Assembly: GCF_018904615.1 (NCBI RefSeq)
Contig: NZ_JADCNH010000005.1
Location: 62,001 to 126,000 of the forward strand
Source: Verticiella alkaliphila
GTDB taxonomy: Bacteria; Pseudomonadota; Gammaproteobacteria; Burkholderiales; Burkholderiaceae_B
Length of the DNA: 64,000 nucleotides
Direction: 5' to 3'
Shown here: positions 41,297 through 49,232 of the stretch, piece after piece
How the letters are laid out: each line of letters starts with the position of its first letter
How positions within the stretch are numbered: position 1 is the stretch's first letter
Notes under the pieces: model-generated
Database searches by the model: none
Told to the model about the DNA's origin: nothing
The model's input: only the letters and a program-made list of their open reading frames with translations
Program-made: the position numbers and the translations under genes

Positions 41297-42072
41297 GCCG
41301 GCTCGTCCTCGCCGGCTGCGGCTTCGGGCGACTCTGCGGTGGTGGTTTCATCGCCGGGCAGTGATGCTTCGGCAGGACCGTCGCCGCGCTGCTGCAGGCC
41401 ACGGCGCACGATGGGCGGCGCAAACTTCGACCGGCGCGTGCCTTCCAGCACGTCCTGCGGCAGTTCGCCATACTTCTCCAGCGCTGCCCGCGCTGCGGCA
41501 TTCTTCGACGCGAAGTCATCGCGTGTGCAGCCCGAATAGCGATACTGCTGGGCCAGCGAGAACAGGCTGCGCAGTGAATGTGCGCCCTCGTTGAGCCAGC
41601 GTTCCAAGGTGATGCGGTCAATGAGCGCGGTGTGATGGGCGAGGATCAGCTTGCGGGCGATGTCGTCGTAGTCGGCCAGGAGATAGACCGCGGCAAAGCC
41701 GAGCTGCGCGTTGACGAAGAGCGGGAGCTTGACCGGCTGCACGTTCAGGTTTTCGCCCAGGCTGAGCGCCGGCGGCACACTCGCCAGCGCCTGGTCCACC
41801 TGCTCGCGCAGCGATTGCAGCGTGACCTTGGTGTGGTCGAGCTTGTCCTCGATGCGCAGCATCCACCAGTCCGAGTACGGATCGTCCTGCTCCGAGCCCC
41901 GCCGCATCTTGTTCATCTGGGCGATATAGCCATTCAGGCCGACGATGCCCGGTCGCCCCTCGGCGGCGGCGCGACCATGCCAGATGCGGGAAGCGTGATG
42001 GGTGTGCAGGGTCAGCGACATCGCACTGCGCAGGGAGCCGAGATTCAGTTGCAGAGGTTCATTGGTTGCCAT
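41293..42072 (-). CDS. TIGR03761-family integrating conjugative element protein
   Basis: The 259-aa protein matches PFL_4669 / TIGR03761: LTLHTHHASRIWHGR, GIVGLNGYIAQMNKMRRGSE and DPYSDWWMLRIEDKLDH. The C-terminal 40 residues are acidic and disordered. It is coupled to DUF3158 by ATGA. The family is a marker of this ICE class with no established activity. Confidence 0.88.
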   Translation of the reverse strand: MATNEPLQLNLGSLRSAMSLTLHTHHASRIWHGRAAAEGRPGIVGLNGYIAQMNKMRRGSEQDDPYSDWWMLRIEDKLDHTKVTLQSLREQVDQALASVPPALSLGENLNVQPVKLPLFVNAQLGFAAVYLLADYDDIARKLILAHHTALIDRITLERWLNEGAHSLRSLFSLAQQYRYSGCTRDDFASKNAAARAALEKYGELPQDVLEGTRRSKFAPPIVRRGLQQRGDGPAEASLPGDETTTAESPEAAAGEDEPA

Positions 42073-42190
42073 GGTGTCCGCTCGTTGTTGGAAAAGGAGC
42101 GGCCAGCTTCGACAGGAAGCGGAAGGCAGTCAGTCAAGAATCCGAATCCCGGCGGGCCCCGGTTTAGGGCGTGGCGGTTGCATGCGGCGC

Positions 42191-42213
42191 GAGCTATCCC
42201 CAGGGGATAGCTC
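42191..42213. repeat. 23-bp palindrome, copy 2
   Basis: GAGCTATCCCC, central A, GGGGATAGCTC; identical to copy 1 when read on the other strand. It lies 119 bases upstream of the TIGR03761 start. Confidence 0.75.
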
Positions 42214-42322
42214 CATGGAGCGCCAACGAACGCTGCACGCCGGGATCAGGGGGGGCAACGCCGATGCTGCGGCAGATGGTCGATCCCAGGCCTGCGACAG
42301 CTTGGCGTTGTGCCCAGCAGCG

Positions 42323-42345
42323 GAACTATCCCCAGGGGATAGCTC
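42323..42345. repeat. 23-bp palindrome, copy 3 (one mismatch)
   Basis: GAACTATCCCC, central A, GGGGATAGCTC, 132 bases from copy 2 (centre to centre). The 318-base gap 42073-42390 contains these two copies and no gene. Confidence 0.72.
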
Positions 42346-42390
42346 TACTGGCGGCCATGGGCATCTAGTTTCACCGCCTTGCATGCCGAC

Positions 42391-43617
42391 TCACTTGCTG
42401 GCGAGCAGATTGCGTAGCCGCTCGATGTGCTGCTTGGCGACTTCTGGCGGCACTGGCTTACCCTGCGGCTGAGGTGGCGGTGCTGGTGGTGGTCGCTCGT
42501 TTGGCGGGACGGATGCCGATGGCGCGTCTTTCTTGGCCCAGGCATTGAACTCGCCATGGATGGCGCGCTGAATGATGCCGAACAGATACCCCGCAGGATT
42601 GCGGATGCCATGACTGCTGCATCGTGTGGCCCATTCGTCCAGCACGGCCTGTCTCAGCGCGGCATCAACCTGCTGCAATGCCACCCTGGCACCTGTCTGC
42701 TGCTCTGCCTTCAGTTCCGTGAAGCGCTTGGGCCATTGCAGATCGCCCAGCGCGCGCGCCTGCGCGGTAGTACGTACTTCATTAATACGACTACTACGTA
42801 CTATACGGGCCATCTTCGGATTCCGAAGAGAGGCGTTTAGCACGGGTTTCGCCCCTGCTTCGGATTCCGAAGATGGGTCATCCGCATTCCGAAGAAGGCT
42901 CGATGCTCCTTCTTCGGAATCGTGGGCGGCGTCCTCCTGTGGATAACTTGCGGCGGCCGTGATGCCTTGGCTGGCGAGGCGTTCTGCCAGAACCTGCAGC
43001 CGCGACGGCAATGTGCGCCCGGAGAGCAGCGGATCTTCCGCGATCTCCTTAAGGGTGTTCAGGCCGACCATCTGGACGGCCTTGGCCGAATGGCCGAGGG
43101 ACTGGCTGACCAGTGCCAGGTAGTCGGCGTCGAGCTGCATGGCCTCGAAGGGCGTCAGCGGTTCATCGTGCAGAACGTAGAGGTTGCCGAGGATGCGGCC
43201 GGTCTTGGGGTCACGCCGTCGCCGCACCAGGCTCAACCATCGGGTGAGGCGCAACAGCGTCAACGCTCGGGCCACGGTTTCATGCGAGGCCTGCCCGGCG
43301 CATGGCATCGATGCCAGCCAGGGTCGAAGCTGCTCATACGTCGGGAAGGCTGTCACGCCATCGTCGTTGAGCATCAGCCGGAACACCTGCCAGGCGTTGC
43401 GCTCCAGCGGCGTCAGGCGACGGTCGAGGAACAGTCGCCGCGGCACGGTCTCATGCCGGTTGCCGCTGAAGAGGAAGGCATCGCCGGACGTGGCGGGCGT
43501 CGGCGCAGGCATAGGTGCTGGCGCACTGGGCTTGGGCACGAGGTCTTTCAAGGCGGCGTCGAACAGGTCCGCGAGTGCGACGGGGCCACGGCGTGGTGCG
43601 GTGTCGTCCACGGCCAT
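42391..43617 (-). CDS. STY4528-family pathogenicity-island replication protein
   Basis: The 408-aa product matches the STY4528 family: FLFSGNRHETVPRRLFLDRR, LTPLERNAWQVFRLMLNDDG and a winged-helix-like block (HETVARALTLLRLTRWLSLV). The C-terminal half is variable until LFGIIQRAIHGEFNAW. It is probably the DNA-binding replication initiator of the excised ICE. It begins three bases after the DUF2857 stop. The palindromes lie just beyond its 3' end. Confidence 0.85.
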   Translation of the reverse strand: MAVDDTAPRRGPVALADLFDAALKDLVPKPSAPAPMPAPTPATSGDAFLFSGNRHETVPRRLFLDRRLTPLERNAWQVFRLMLNDDGVTAFPTYEQLRPWLASMPCAGQASHETVARALTLLRLTRWLSLVRRRRDPKTGRILGNLYVLHDEPLTPFEAMQLDADYLALVSQSLGHSAKAVQMVGLNTLKEIAEDPLLSGRTLPSRLQVLAERLASQGITAAASYPQEDAAHDSEEGASSLLRNADDPSSESEAGAKPVLNASLRNPKMARIVRSSRINEVRTTAQARALGDLQWPKRFTELKAEQQTGARVALQQVDAALRQAVLDEWATRCSSHGIRNPAGYLFGIIQRAIHGEFNAWAKKDAPSASVPPNERPPPAPPPQPQGKPVPPEVAKQHIERLRNLLASK

Positions 43618-43620
43618 GGC

Positions 43621-44181
43621 TCAACCCAATCCTTGATCGACCCAGCTCTTGATCGAGGCCCAGACCACCGACAGAGGCAGCGACATGGCTTCGGCCAAGT
43701 CCATGGCGGCGTCGAGAATGGAGGTTTCGTCTTCGAGATCGACATTCCTGCTGCCGGTCACGGCCTTCCATTGCCGCCACAGATCCGTGTCCTGTTTCTC
43801 GTCCAGCACGGGGTGGCGGCCCTTGCGCTTGGGCAGGCCGAGGATTTCGCGGCGAAGCGCCACCTCCTGGTGGGTCAGGCCATAGAACCGACTGACCATC
43901 TCGGTGCTCGCACCCAGCCTGAGCATGCGATCGACCGTGGCGATTTCCTTCTCCACGTCCTGCGCCTGCTTGAGTAGTCGCCGGAGCACTTCGCGGTTCA
44001 CCGTCACCGAGCACCAGGAGACGTTGGCGTTGGCGAGCACGCTGATCAGCGCGGGATGCTTGAGGGCGTCCAGTTCTTCCTCACCAAACCCCATCAGTTT
44101 GCACCGGCGCAGTTGCCCATTGCGCAGGTCATAGAGGGCCTGGGCGATGACGGCCTGGTTGAGTGGGTGTGGTGCGGACAT
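43621..44181 (-). CDS. DUF2857 protein (BisC-position regulator)
   Basis: The 186-aa protein matches DUF2857: MSAPHPLNQAVIAQALYDLR at the start, then LRLGASTEMVSRFYGLTHQEV, a FlhC-like helix-turn-helix stretch. In ICEclc a DUF2857-type protein and its ParB-like neighbour form BisDC, the activator of transfer competence (my recollection; subunit naming should be checked). Position between parB and the replication gene agrees. Confidence 0.83.
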   Translation of the reverse strand: MSAPHPLNQAVIAQALYDLRNGQLRRCKLMGFGEEELDALKHPALISVLANANVSWCSVTVNREVLRRLLKQAQDVEKEIATVDRMLRLGASTEMVSRFYGLTHQEVALRREILGLPKRKGRHPVLDEKQDTDLWRQWKAVTGSRNVDLEDETSILDAAMDLAEAMSLPLSVVWASIKSWVDQGLG

Positions 44182-44196
44182 GCTGGCCTCCCTCGC

Positions 44197-45861
44197 TCAC
44201 GTTCCAAGGTCCGCAGCGCCGGCTTCAAGATCGAGCAGGCGCCGGGCCAGCCGCAGCAGCCGGAACAGCTTGACCAGCGCGGTGTCGCTCAATCGCTGGG
44301 CCGCATCACCCTGGCCGTGCAGCAACGCCGGCAGGTCGATGACGATTTGCCCGTCGTGCAGACCGACGTCGGCGGGCCGCTGACCGGCCAGGCACGCCAA
44401 CAATGCGAGGACGGAACGGCCCAGCGGCGCCGGACTTTGGGTGCGGGCCCGGCAGGCGAAACCGATACCCTCTGCACGGTCATCAATGCACTCGTCCAGG
44501 TCTGCCTCGCTCGCGATTTCGCGGGCGAACTGTGCGATGTGGATGCGCAAGCGCTCGGCAGTATCCAAGCCGGGATCGATGTACCAGACATCGGAGATCG
44601 GATAGAGCCCGCCAGCCTGCACGGGGATGGACTGCAAGACGCTCGCCGAGAAGTCGGGAGGCAGCGCATCGCCCAACTGATCGGCGACCATGCGCTGGAT
44701 GGACTGGAGCCGTTCGGTCGTCGGTGCTGGCGAGACGATGTGTTCCCGAAGCAGATCGCTCCCCGCCGCAGGGCTGGCCGGACCCGCCTGACTGGTATCC
44801 GTGTCGCTCTCGCGCGTCGAAGGCGTTGCCGCAGGTTGGCCTGCAGGCGGCGCTGCCGATGCAGCCCCTGCGGTGGGTGGCGCGGTGTTGGCAGGTGGGC
44901 GCGCGATGGTTTCCGACTCAGGCTCCGGCAACGCAGGCGGCGTCGAGGGCGGCGTTGGGTCGCTGATCAAGGCGCGCTGCCGGCTCTCGGATTCGGTCAT
45001 GTCCAGGGCGAGCACGTCGTAATTGACACCCAGCAACTCGGCCATCTGGCCGATCAGCTCGTCCTGTACGCGCTGCGCGGAGAACTCGTCGGCCTGGACG
45101 TCGAATTGCGACAGCGCTTCCTGGAAAAATTCGTGGAAGTCCTGAACCAGGGAGCGGCCCTTGGCGTAGCGCTCCCACGCGAGCATGCAGGCTTTGCGCA
45201 TGACCGACAGGCGTTCGACCTGATGGCGACCGAGGCCGCCATAGAGCACGGTGGGGATCGCGGGCAGGAGATACTGCACCGCGTCGTTCATGCGGCTGAT
45301 GTGCGACTGTTGTACCGGGAAGCCATCGGCAGCGAGGCGGCGGGCCAGCTCGGACTGGCTCAAGGTAGTGCCACTTTCTTGCTCGTAGAACTCGCGTGCC
45401 TTCTCGACGCCGAGGGCGCGCTCGATGAACGTGAGGCCCCCGCGTAATTCGTTCTCGGCCAGGTGGCCGGTCAGCATGACGACTTCGCCGCGGCTGGGCC
45501 ACGGCCGGAACAGGCACGATATACGGAAAAACCGCTCGTCCTTGGTCTCTGACCATAGTTCGCGCAGGATCGCCAGCCGCGTATTTCCGCCGTTGCGGAT
45601 GATGTAGTGATCCTCACCTGGTCGGCGAGTGATGGCCGGCGCCGCGTCCAGACCTCGCTCGCGGATGGACGCCTTGATTTCCTCGTAGGCCGGGTTGCGT
45701 TTTTTCCTGGGATCGTGGTCGTAGGGGCGCAACTGATCTAGGGTCACGACCATGGGTGTGTCGGCGATCGGGTCGCTCAAGGTCGAGGCTGACGGGCCGC
45801 TGCGCTCGAACCCGGCCGCGAGCAGCTTGCCAGCCATCTGCTGGGAGGTGACCTCAGCCAT
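44197..45861 (-). CDS. ParB-family protein with long C-terminal extension (BisD-position)
   Basis: The 554-aa product has a ParB/Srx domain (about 38-130; NGGNTR at 90-95), a helix-turn-helix-like region (SQSELARRLAADGFPVQQSH, about 165-190), a Pro/Ala/Thr-rich linker (about 310-375) and a C-terminal domain (about 390-554). It follows parA and the HicA-like gene, overlapping the latter by eight bases. It could act in partition, transcription activation, or both. The ATG at 45861 is chosen over 45924 because of the tight coupling. Confidence 0.87.
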   Translation of the reverse strand: MAEVTSQQMAGKLLAAGFERSGPSASTLSDPIADTPMVVTLDQLRPYDHDPRKKRNPAYEEIKASIRERGLDAAPAITRRPGEDHYIIRNGGNTRLAILRELWSETKDERFFRISCLFRPWPSRGEVVMLTGHLAENELRGGLTFIERALGVEKAREFYEQESGTTLSQSELARRLAADGFPVQQSHISRMNDAVQYLLPAIPTVLYGGLGRHQVERLSVMRKACMLAWERYAKGRSLVQDFHEFFQEALSQFDVQADEFSAQRVQDELIGQMAELLGVNYDVLALDMTESESRQRALISDPTPPSTPPALPEPESETIARPPANTAPPTAGAASAAPPAGQPAATPSTRESDTDTSQAGPASPAAGSDLLREHIVSPAPTTERLQSIQRMVADQLGDALPPDFSASVLQSIPVQAGGLYPISDVWYIDPGLDTAERLRIHIAQFAREIASEADLDECIDDRAEGIGFACRARTQSPAPLGRSVLALLACLAGQRPADVGLHDGQIVIDLPALLHGQGDAAQRLSDTALVKLFRLLRLARRLLDLEAGAADLGT

Positions 45862-46102
45862 GGCCGCCTCCCTGCGCTTGGTATCGGGCCTCGCGCTCGG
45901 CGCGGCGGATTTGCGCACGGGCATTCAGGGTCGCCCGGTGGTCGCTGGCCGTCGAGCTGGTGTAGATCGCGGCGCAGCCAGGCTTGGTGAACTTGAGGTG
46001 GCCGCCAGGCGTGCGTTTGACGTGCCAACCTTCGCCAACCGCGAACTCGATCAGGGCGCGAAGCCGCTTGTGGCCTCGGGCAAGCTCATGTGCGTTCGCC
46101 AT
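45854..46102 (-). CDS. Small HicA-like protein between parA and parB (shi position)
   Basis: The 82-aa protein has a dsRBD-like HicA pattern: FAVGEGWHVKRTPGGHLKFT with the Gly-His pair that carries the HicA active His, then IYTSSTASDHRATLNARAQI. No HicB is encoded next to it. In ICEclc the small gene shi after parA slows growth of transfer-competent cells; this gene occupies the same place (from memory). It overlaps parA by 17 bases. Confidence 0.78.
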   Translation of the reverse strand: MANAHELARGHKRLRALIEFAVGEGWHVKRTPGGHLKFTKPGCAAIYTSSTASDHRATLNARAQIRRAEREARYQAQGGGHG

Positions 46103-46961
46103 GGGACCTCCCGGCATCAAGAGGGTGTGGCGGACGGCCGGACACCATGGCAAATCGGTGCCGCCATTGCGGAAATAGTTCGTCTGCGAGGCCGCGCATG
46201 GTGTCGAGCGCGGCGGGGGCGACTCTGCTCGGCGGCTGGCGGTATTCGACCCGATGCACTGGCAATCCGCGCGTAGCTGCACGCGGATACGCCTCGATGG
46301 CCGGCACGTCGGTGGCCAGCACGCGGATGCCGGCATGGTCCTGGAAAAGATCGCGCAGGGCCTGCTGGATCAGCCGTGCATTGGCTGACACAGGGTGGAC
46401 GCGATTGATGAGCAGATGCAGAGGTGGAGGCTCGATGCCCAGGTGCCGGTAGGGCGCAATGTCTTCGAGCAACTGCATGGTGCCGCGCCGCAGCTCGCGC
46501 GCCGCGAGGATTTCCGGGGTCACGGGCGACAGCGCGAGGTTGGAGGCGAGTACCGCCATCTCCAGCAGCACCGATCGCGCGCCTTGGGTGTCGATCAGTA
46601 CCAGGTCATAGAGAGGCGCCAGGACCGGCAAGAGATGGCGCAACCGCAGGCGCCCATCCGGCGCGTGCAGCAGCAAGGTGTTCAGCTCGCCTCGGTGGTC
46701 GTTGGAGAGCACCAAGTCCAGGCCCGCGACGATCGTGCGGGACACAAGCAACCCGAGGTCGCGCTCGTTGAAGGCCAGCAACTCGTAGATGCCACCAGGT
46801 GCGCGGTGGCCTAGCTCGTAGTACGAGGACAAGGTGGGCTGCACGTCGAGGTCGAGCAGTAGCACACGCAGCCCCGCGTCGGCGGCAAGCCCGCCGAGGT
46901 TCGCGGCCGTGGTGGTCTTGCCGACGCCACCTTTTGTTGAAATGATGGATACGACCTGCAT
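46086..46961 (-). CDS. parA: ParA-type partition ATPase
   Basis: The 291-aa product has the deviant Walker A KGGVGKTTTAAN (Lys10, Lys15), LLLDLDVQPTL (about 34-44) and LVLIDTQGARSVLLEM (about 117-132). It belongs to the ICE ParA/Soj group. It is the second gene of the alpA operon, 42 bases downstream of alpA. Confidence 0.92.
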   Translation of the reverse strand: MQVVSIISTKGGVGKTTTAANLGGLAADAGLRVLLLDLDVQPTLSSYYELGHRAPGGIYELLAFNERDLGLLVSRTIVAGLDLVLSNDHRGELNTLLLHAPDGRLRLRHLLPVLAPLYDLVLIDTQGARSVLLEMAVLASNLALSPVTPEILAARELRRGTMQLLEDIAPYRHLGIEPPPLHLLINRVHPVSANARLIQQALRDLFQDHAGIRVLATDVPAIEAYPRAATRGLPVHRVEYRQPPSRVAPAALDTMRGLADELFPQWRHRFAMVSGRPPHPLDAGRSHGERT

Positions 46962-47003
46962 GGCGTTCTCCGTGTGAGGATGGGAAGTCCGCTGGAGAAC
47001 GGG

Positions 47004-47216
47004 TCAGGCCCGGTTGTTGACGCGCTCGGCGATCCACTGATCGATCTCGATGGAGTCCCAGCCGACCGCGCGCACGCCCAGGCGCAGCGCCTTCGGGAAC
47101 AGGCCTTTGCGCATCAGGTTGTAGATGTGGGCGCGTTTGAAACCCGACTTGGTTTCGACTTCATCAAGCCGCAGGATGCGGCGCTCGCTTGCGGGCAGTG
47201 CAGGTGTTTGCGACAT
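47004..47216 (-). CDS. alpA: AlpA-family transcriptional regulator
   Basis: The 70-aa product has the AlpA/MerR-like winged helix: RILRLDEVETKSGFKRAHIY and NLMRKGLFPKALRLGVRAVG with WDSIEIDQWI. ATG 47216 has AGGAG 8 bases upstream. It is the first gene of the alpA-parA-(shi)-parB operon. In ICEclc the alpA promoter is the target of BisR. Confidence 0.9.
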   Translation of the reverse strand: MSQTPALPASERRILRLDEVETKSGFKRAHIYNLMRKGLFPKALRLGVRAVGWDSIEIDQWIAERVNNRA

Positions 47217-47289
47217 GGCGGTCACTCCTGAACGCTCAGTGGCGTTTGTTGGCGTGACCTCCATTCAATAGACATGGATGGGAAAAGAC

Positions 47290-47315
47290 ATTGCAAATGC
47301 AATCTCCGCGATTGC
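47290..47315. promoter_or_regulatory. Overlapping inverted repeats upstream of alpA
   Basis: ATTGCA-aa-TGCAAT (47290-47303) and GCAATC-tccgc-GATTGC (47299-47315) share an arm, 75-100 nt upstream of alpA. The GCAAT half-site occurs four times in alternating orientation. Candidate operator for the BisR-position protein or AlpA. Confidence 0.5.
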
Positions 47316-47334
47316 ACATACAAGATGGAAAACC

Positions 47335-48087
47335 TCAGACTGTCGCGCTACGCAGCCGGCGTCTGGCCGTGGCGAACTTGCCGTTTAGCGTCCGCTCCGC
47401 GATCCCCATTGCGCCGCTGTGATGGGCGACCAATGCACTAACCACCGCCTCCTGAGTCTTGAAGCTGGAGTACGGCACGCCCGAAGGCGACTGGCCGAGC
47501 ATCAGGTCCAGCATGCTGCCGATAATGTTCAGGTAGGTGGCTTCGGCGCGATCACTGATCAGGCACTGTGCGCCAGCAGAGGGCGCCATCTGCTTGAGAA
47601 GCGCCCCGTGCTTTTCCTGCAACTCATGCAGTTGGCGTTTGTACTGGTCCAAGGTGGACTTCAGGGCCAGGCGCTCGACTAGCATCGCCTGCCCAGTTTC
47701 CAGCGAGATGAAGGGATGGGCGATGCGCTCGCTTCGGGAGAAGAGGAAGCCCGGTCGTTGCTCGGGATAGTGTTGTCGCATCCAGCGCTTCAGATCGACG
47801 TGACGCACCGTCAGATCAGGGGAGTCGATCAGCGTGGAATCGCGCGTCGTGATGCCGTTCTGCCCGAAGGGCAGTTCTCCATTGAGGATGCCGTCGAAGA
47901 TACGTTCGGTGCAAAGCCTCAGCTCGGCACAACGTGGGCAGTCCAACGACTGCGGCAGGCGCCTTGGCGACGAAATCGAAGCCAGGATCACCTGCTCGTA
48001 TCGCAGCAGCCCGGCCCAGCGGATGGACGCTTCGATCGGGCGATAGAACACCTTTGATGTTGGTGCATCATTCTTGTTCTCGTGCAT
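47335..48087 (-). CDS. Hypothetical regulator in the BisR position, 250 aa
   Basis: No domain is recognised. Cysteines in LDCPRCAELRLC (about 48-59) suggest a metal site. A coiled part (LDQYKRQLHELQEKHGALLK) and a basic end (GKFATARRRLRSATV) follow. It is the last ICE gene before the attachment site, 118 bases upstream of alpA. In ICEclc bisR encodes a protein of about the same size without known domains at this place and activates alpA (my recollection). GGAG precedes the ATG. Confidence 0.7.
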   Translation of the reverse strand: MHENKNDAPTSKVFYRPIEASIRWAGLLRYEQVILASISSPRRLPQSLDCPRCAELRLCTERIFDGILNGELPFGQNGITTRDSTLIDSPDLTVRHVDLKRWMRQHYPEQRPGFLFSRSERIAHPFISLETGQAMLVERLALKSTLDQYKRQLHELQEKHGALLKQMAPSAGAQCLISDRAEATYLNIIGSMLDLMLGQSPSGVPYSSFKTQEAVVSALVAHHSGAMGIAERTLNGKFATARRRLRSATV

Positions 48088-48727
48088 GCTCCGTCTCCTT
48101 CCAGGAGAAGAACTACATGACCGACTCCTTTGTCACCGACCTCATGGTCGGCCTGTCGTCTGTGCAGGAAGTGGGCACCTAAGGCCGCTTCGTCATGTGG
48201 TTTGAATACTTCTCACCAGTTCGCGCAACTGGTAGTCGTCGTGTGCTCGATGTGCAAAAATTCATCGATTAGAAGGTCGAGCATCGGGACGTAGGCTCGA
48301 CAGTGACGCTCACGCTATCAGGGTCGTGAGAAGTTACGGTTTCTGCAAAACCGTCTAGGTATGACCTGATATGCCAGCGGTCTCAGGAGGCGTGAGGGGG
48401 CCGCAATCGTCGTCGAATGTCCAGCCGGACGCAGCAAACCCGCATCTGTCATGCTTGCCCCGTCATCCTGATATATCGACAAAGAATCGTGTGCGGAAAC
48501 GCGGTGGCCAGCGTGCGCGTTCTTTCAAAGGAGCTTGAGCAGAAGGTCGCCTGTGAGTTGTGGTGCAGGCGTTCCCAGGTGGAATCCGACCTGTGCCATC
48601 ACCAGAACCATCTGCCTGATCGTCTTCGCGATGATGGATGCGGGGCAGACAACCGGGCGTGGATGATGAGTTCGAGGCAGTCGCCTACGACGATGTACCG
48701 ATCGTGGGTCTGGTGTACTGAGTGCAG

Positions 48728-48758
48728 CTCTTTGGACGTCTGTGGAACTCTTTGGACG
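48728..48758 (+). repeat. Direct repeat CTCTTTGGACG, two copies 20 bp apart
   Basis: CTCTTTGGACG stands at 48728-48738 and 48748-48758. The 20-bp period puts both copies on the same DNA face, directly upstream of the outward -35 box; likely a regulator binding site. Confidence 0.5.
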
Positions 48759-48764
48759 AATTTG

Positions 48765-48793
48765 TTGCCGAGGACGAAAAACAAGGCTACAAT
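48765..48793 (+). promoter_or_regulatory. Outward-facing sigma70-type promoter at the ICE right end (Pcirc-like)
   Basis: TTGCCG (48765-48770), 17 bases, TACAAT (48788-48793), about 70 bp inside the attachment site and pointing out of the ICE. In ICEclc the promoter Pcirc sits in this place and drives the integrase gene only when the circle closes. The match in position and quality supports the same role. Confidence 0.6.
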
Positions 48794-48861
48794 TGAGGTC
48801 TTCGCTGGCCAGCCCAACGAAGAAAGTGTTTGGGAAACAACGACTTACTGTCCTAGTACAC

Positions 48862-48879
48862 GTCTCGTTTCCCGCTCCA
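48862..48879 (+). repeat. attR: ICE right attachment site, 3' end of tRNA-Gly
   Basis: GTCTCGTTTCCCGCTCCA is the 18-bp target repeat of ICEclc-type elements at the 3' end of a tRNA-Gly gene. No tRNA body precedes it here, so the intact tRNA-Gly must be at the other ICE end, outside the window. Everything to the right reads as host chromosome. Confidence 0.85.
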
Positions 48880-48887
48880 GATTCAAG

Positions 48888-48915
48888 AAAGCCCAGACTT
48901 CGGTCTGGGCTTTTT
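48888..48915 (+). terminator. Host terminator just outside the attachment site
   Basis: AAAGCCCAGAC-ttcg-GTCTGGGCTTT plus TT begins nine bases after the att repeat. It was presumably the terminator of the tRNA-Gly gene before integration and would also stop outward transcription from the integrated ICE. Confidence 0.87.
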
Positions 48916-48974
48916 GCGTTGGCCCCACGGCGAACGCCCGTCCTCTCAGCAGACGCTCGCGCGCCGGGTTGGTC

Positions 48975-49231
48975 TCAAGCCTTGACCTTGAACGCCGGCA
49001 GCTTGTCGCTCAGGCTCTTGCCCATCTCCGTGCCGAGCGCCTGCAGGCGACTCATGGGGCGCACCATCACCTCGAATTCGACGATCTGGCCTTGTTTGTT
49101 GAAGCGGATGAGGTCGATGCCCTTGAGCTGCTCGTCCCCGATGGTGGCGCTGAACTCCAGGACCACTTTCGGGCCATCCTCGTCGGCGAGCTGGCGGTGG
49201 TAGGTGAAATAGGCGAAGACGCCATCCCCGA
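48975..49231 (-). pseudogene. 3' fragment of a SnoaL/NTF2-like gene
   Basis: About 85 codons are open from the break near 49231: FAYFTYHRQLADEDGPK then EFSATIGDEQLKGIDLIRFN and MVRPMSRLQALGTEMGKSL, the C-terminal part of a nuclear transport factor 2-like protein. There is no start codon context, and a TAA lies just upstream. The 5' half is missing where it meets the TetR fragment. Confidence 0.72.
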
Positions 49232-49232
49232 A

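Larger units (their letters stand above)
48088..48861. other. 774-base ICE right-end region without a convincing gene
   Basis: Open frames here have poor codon bias and one runs through the attachment site. Visible signals: an ACGGTTT/AAACCGT inverted repeat (48336-48354), an 11-bp direct repeat (48728-48758) and an outward promoter (48765-48793). The region probably controls the regulator gene on one side and expression out of the ICE end on the other. Confidence 0.55.
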
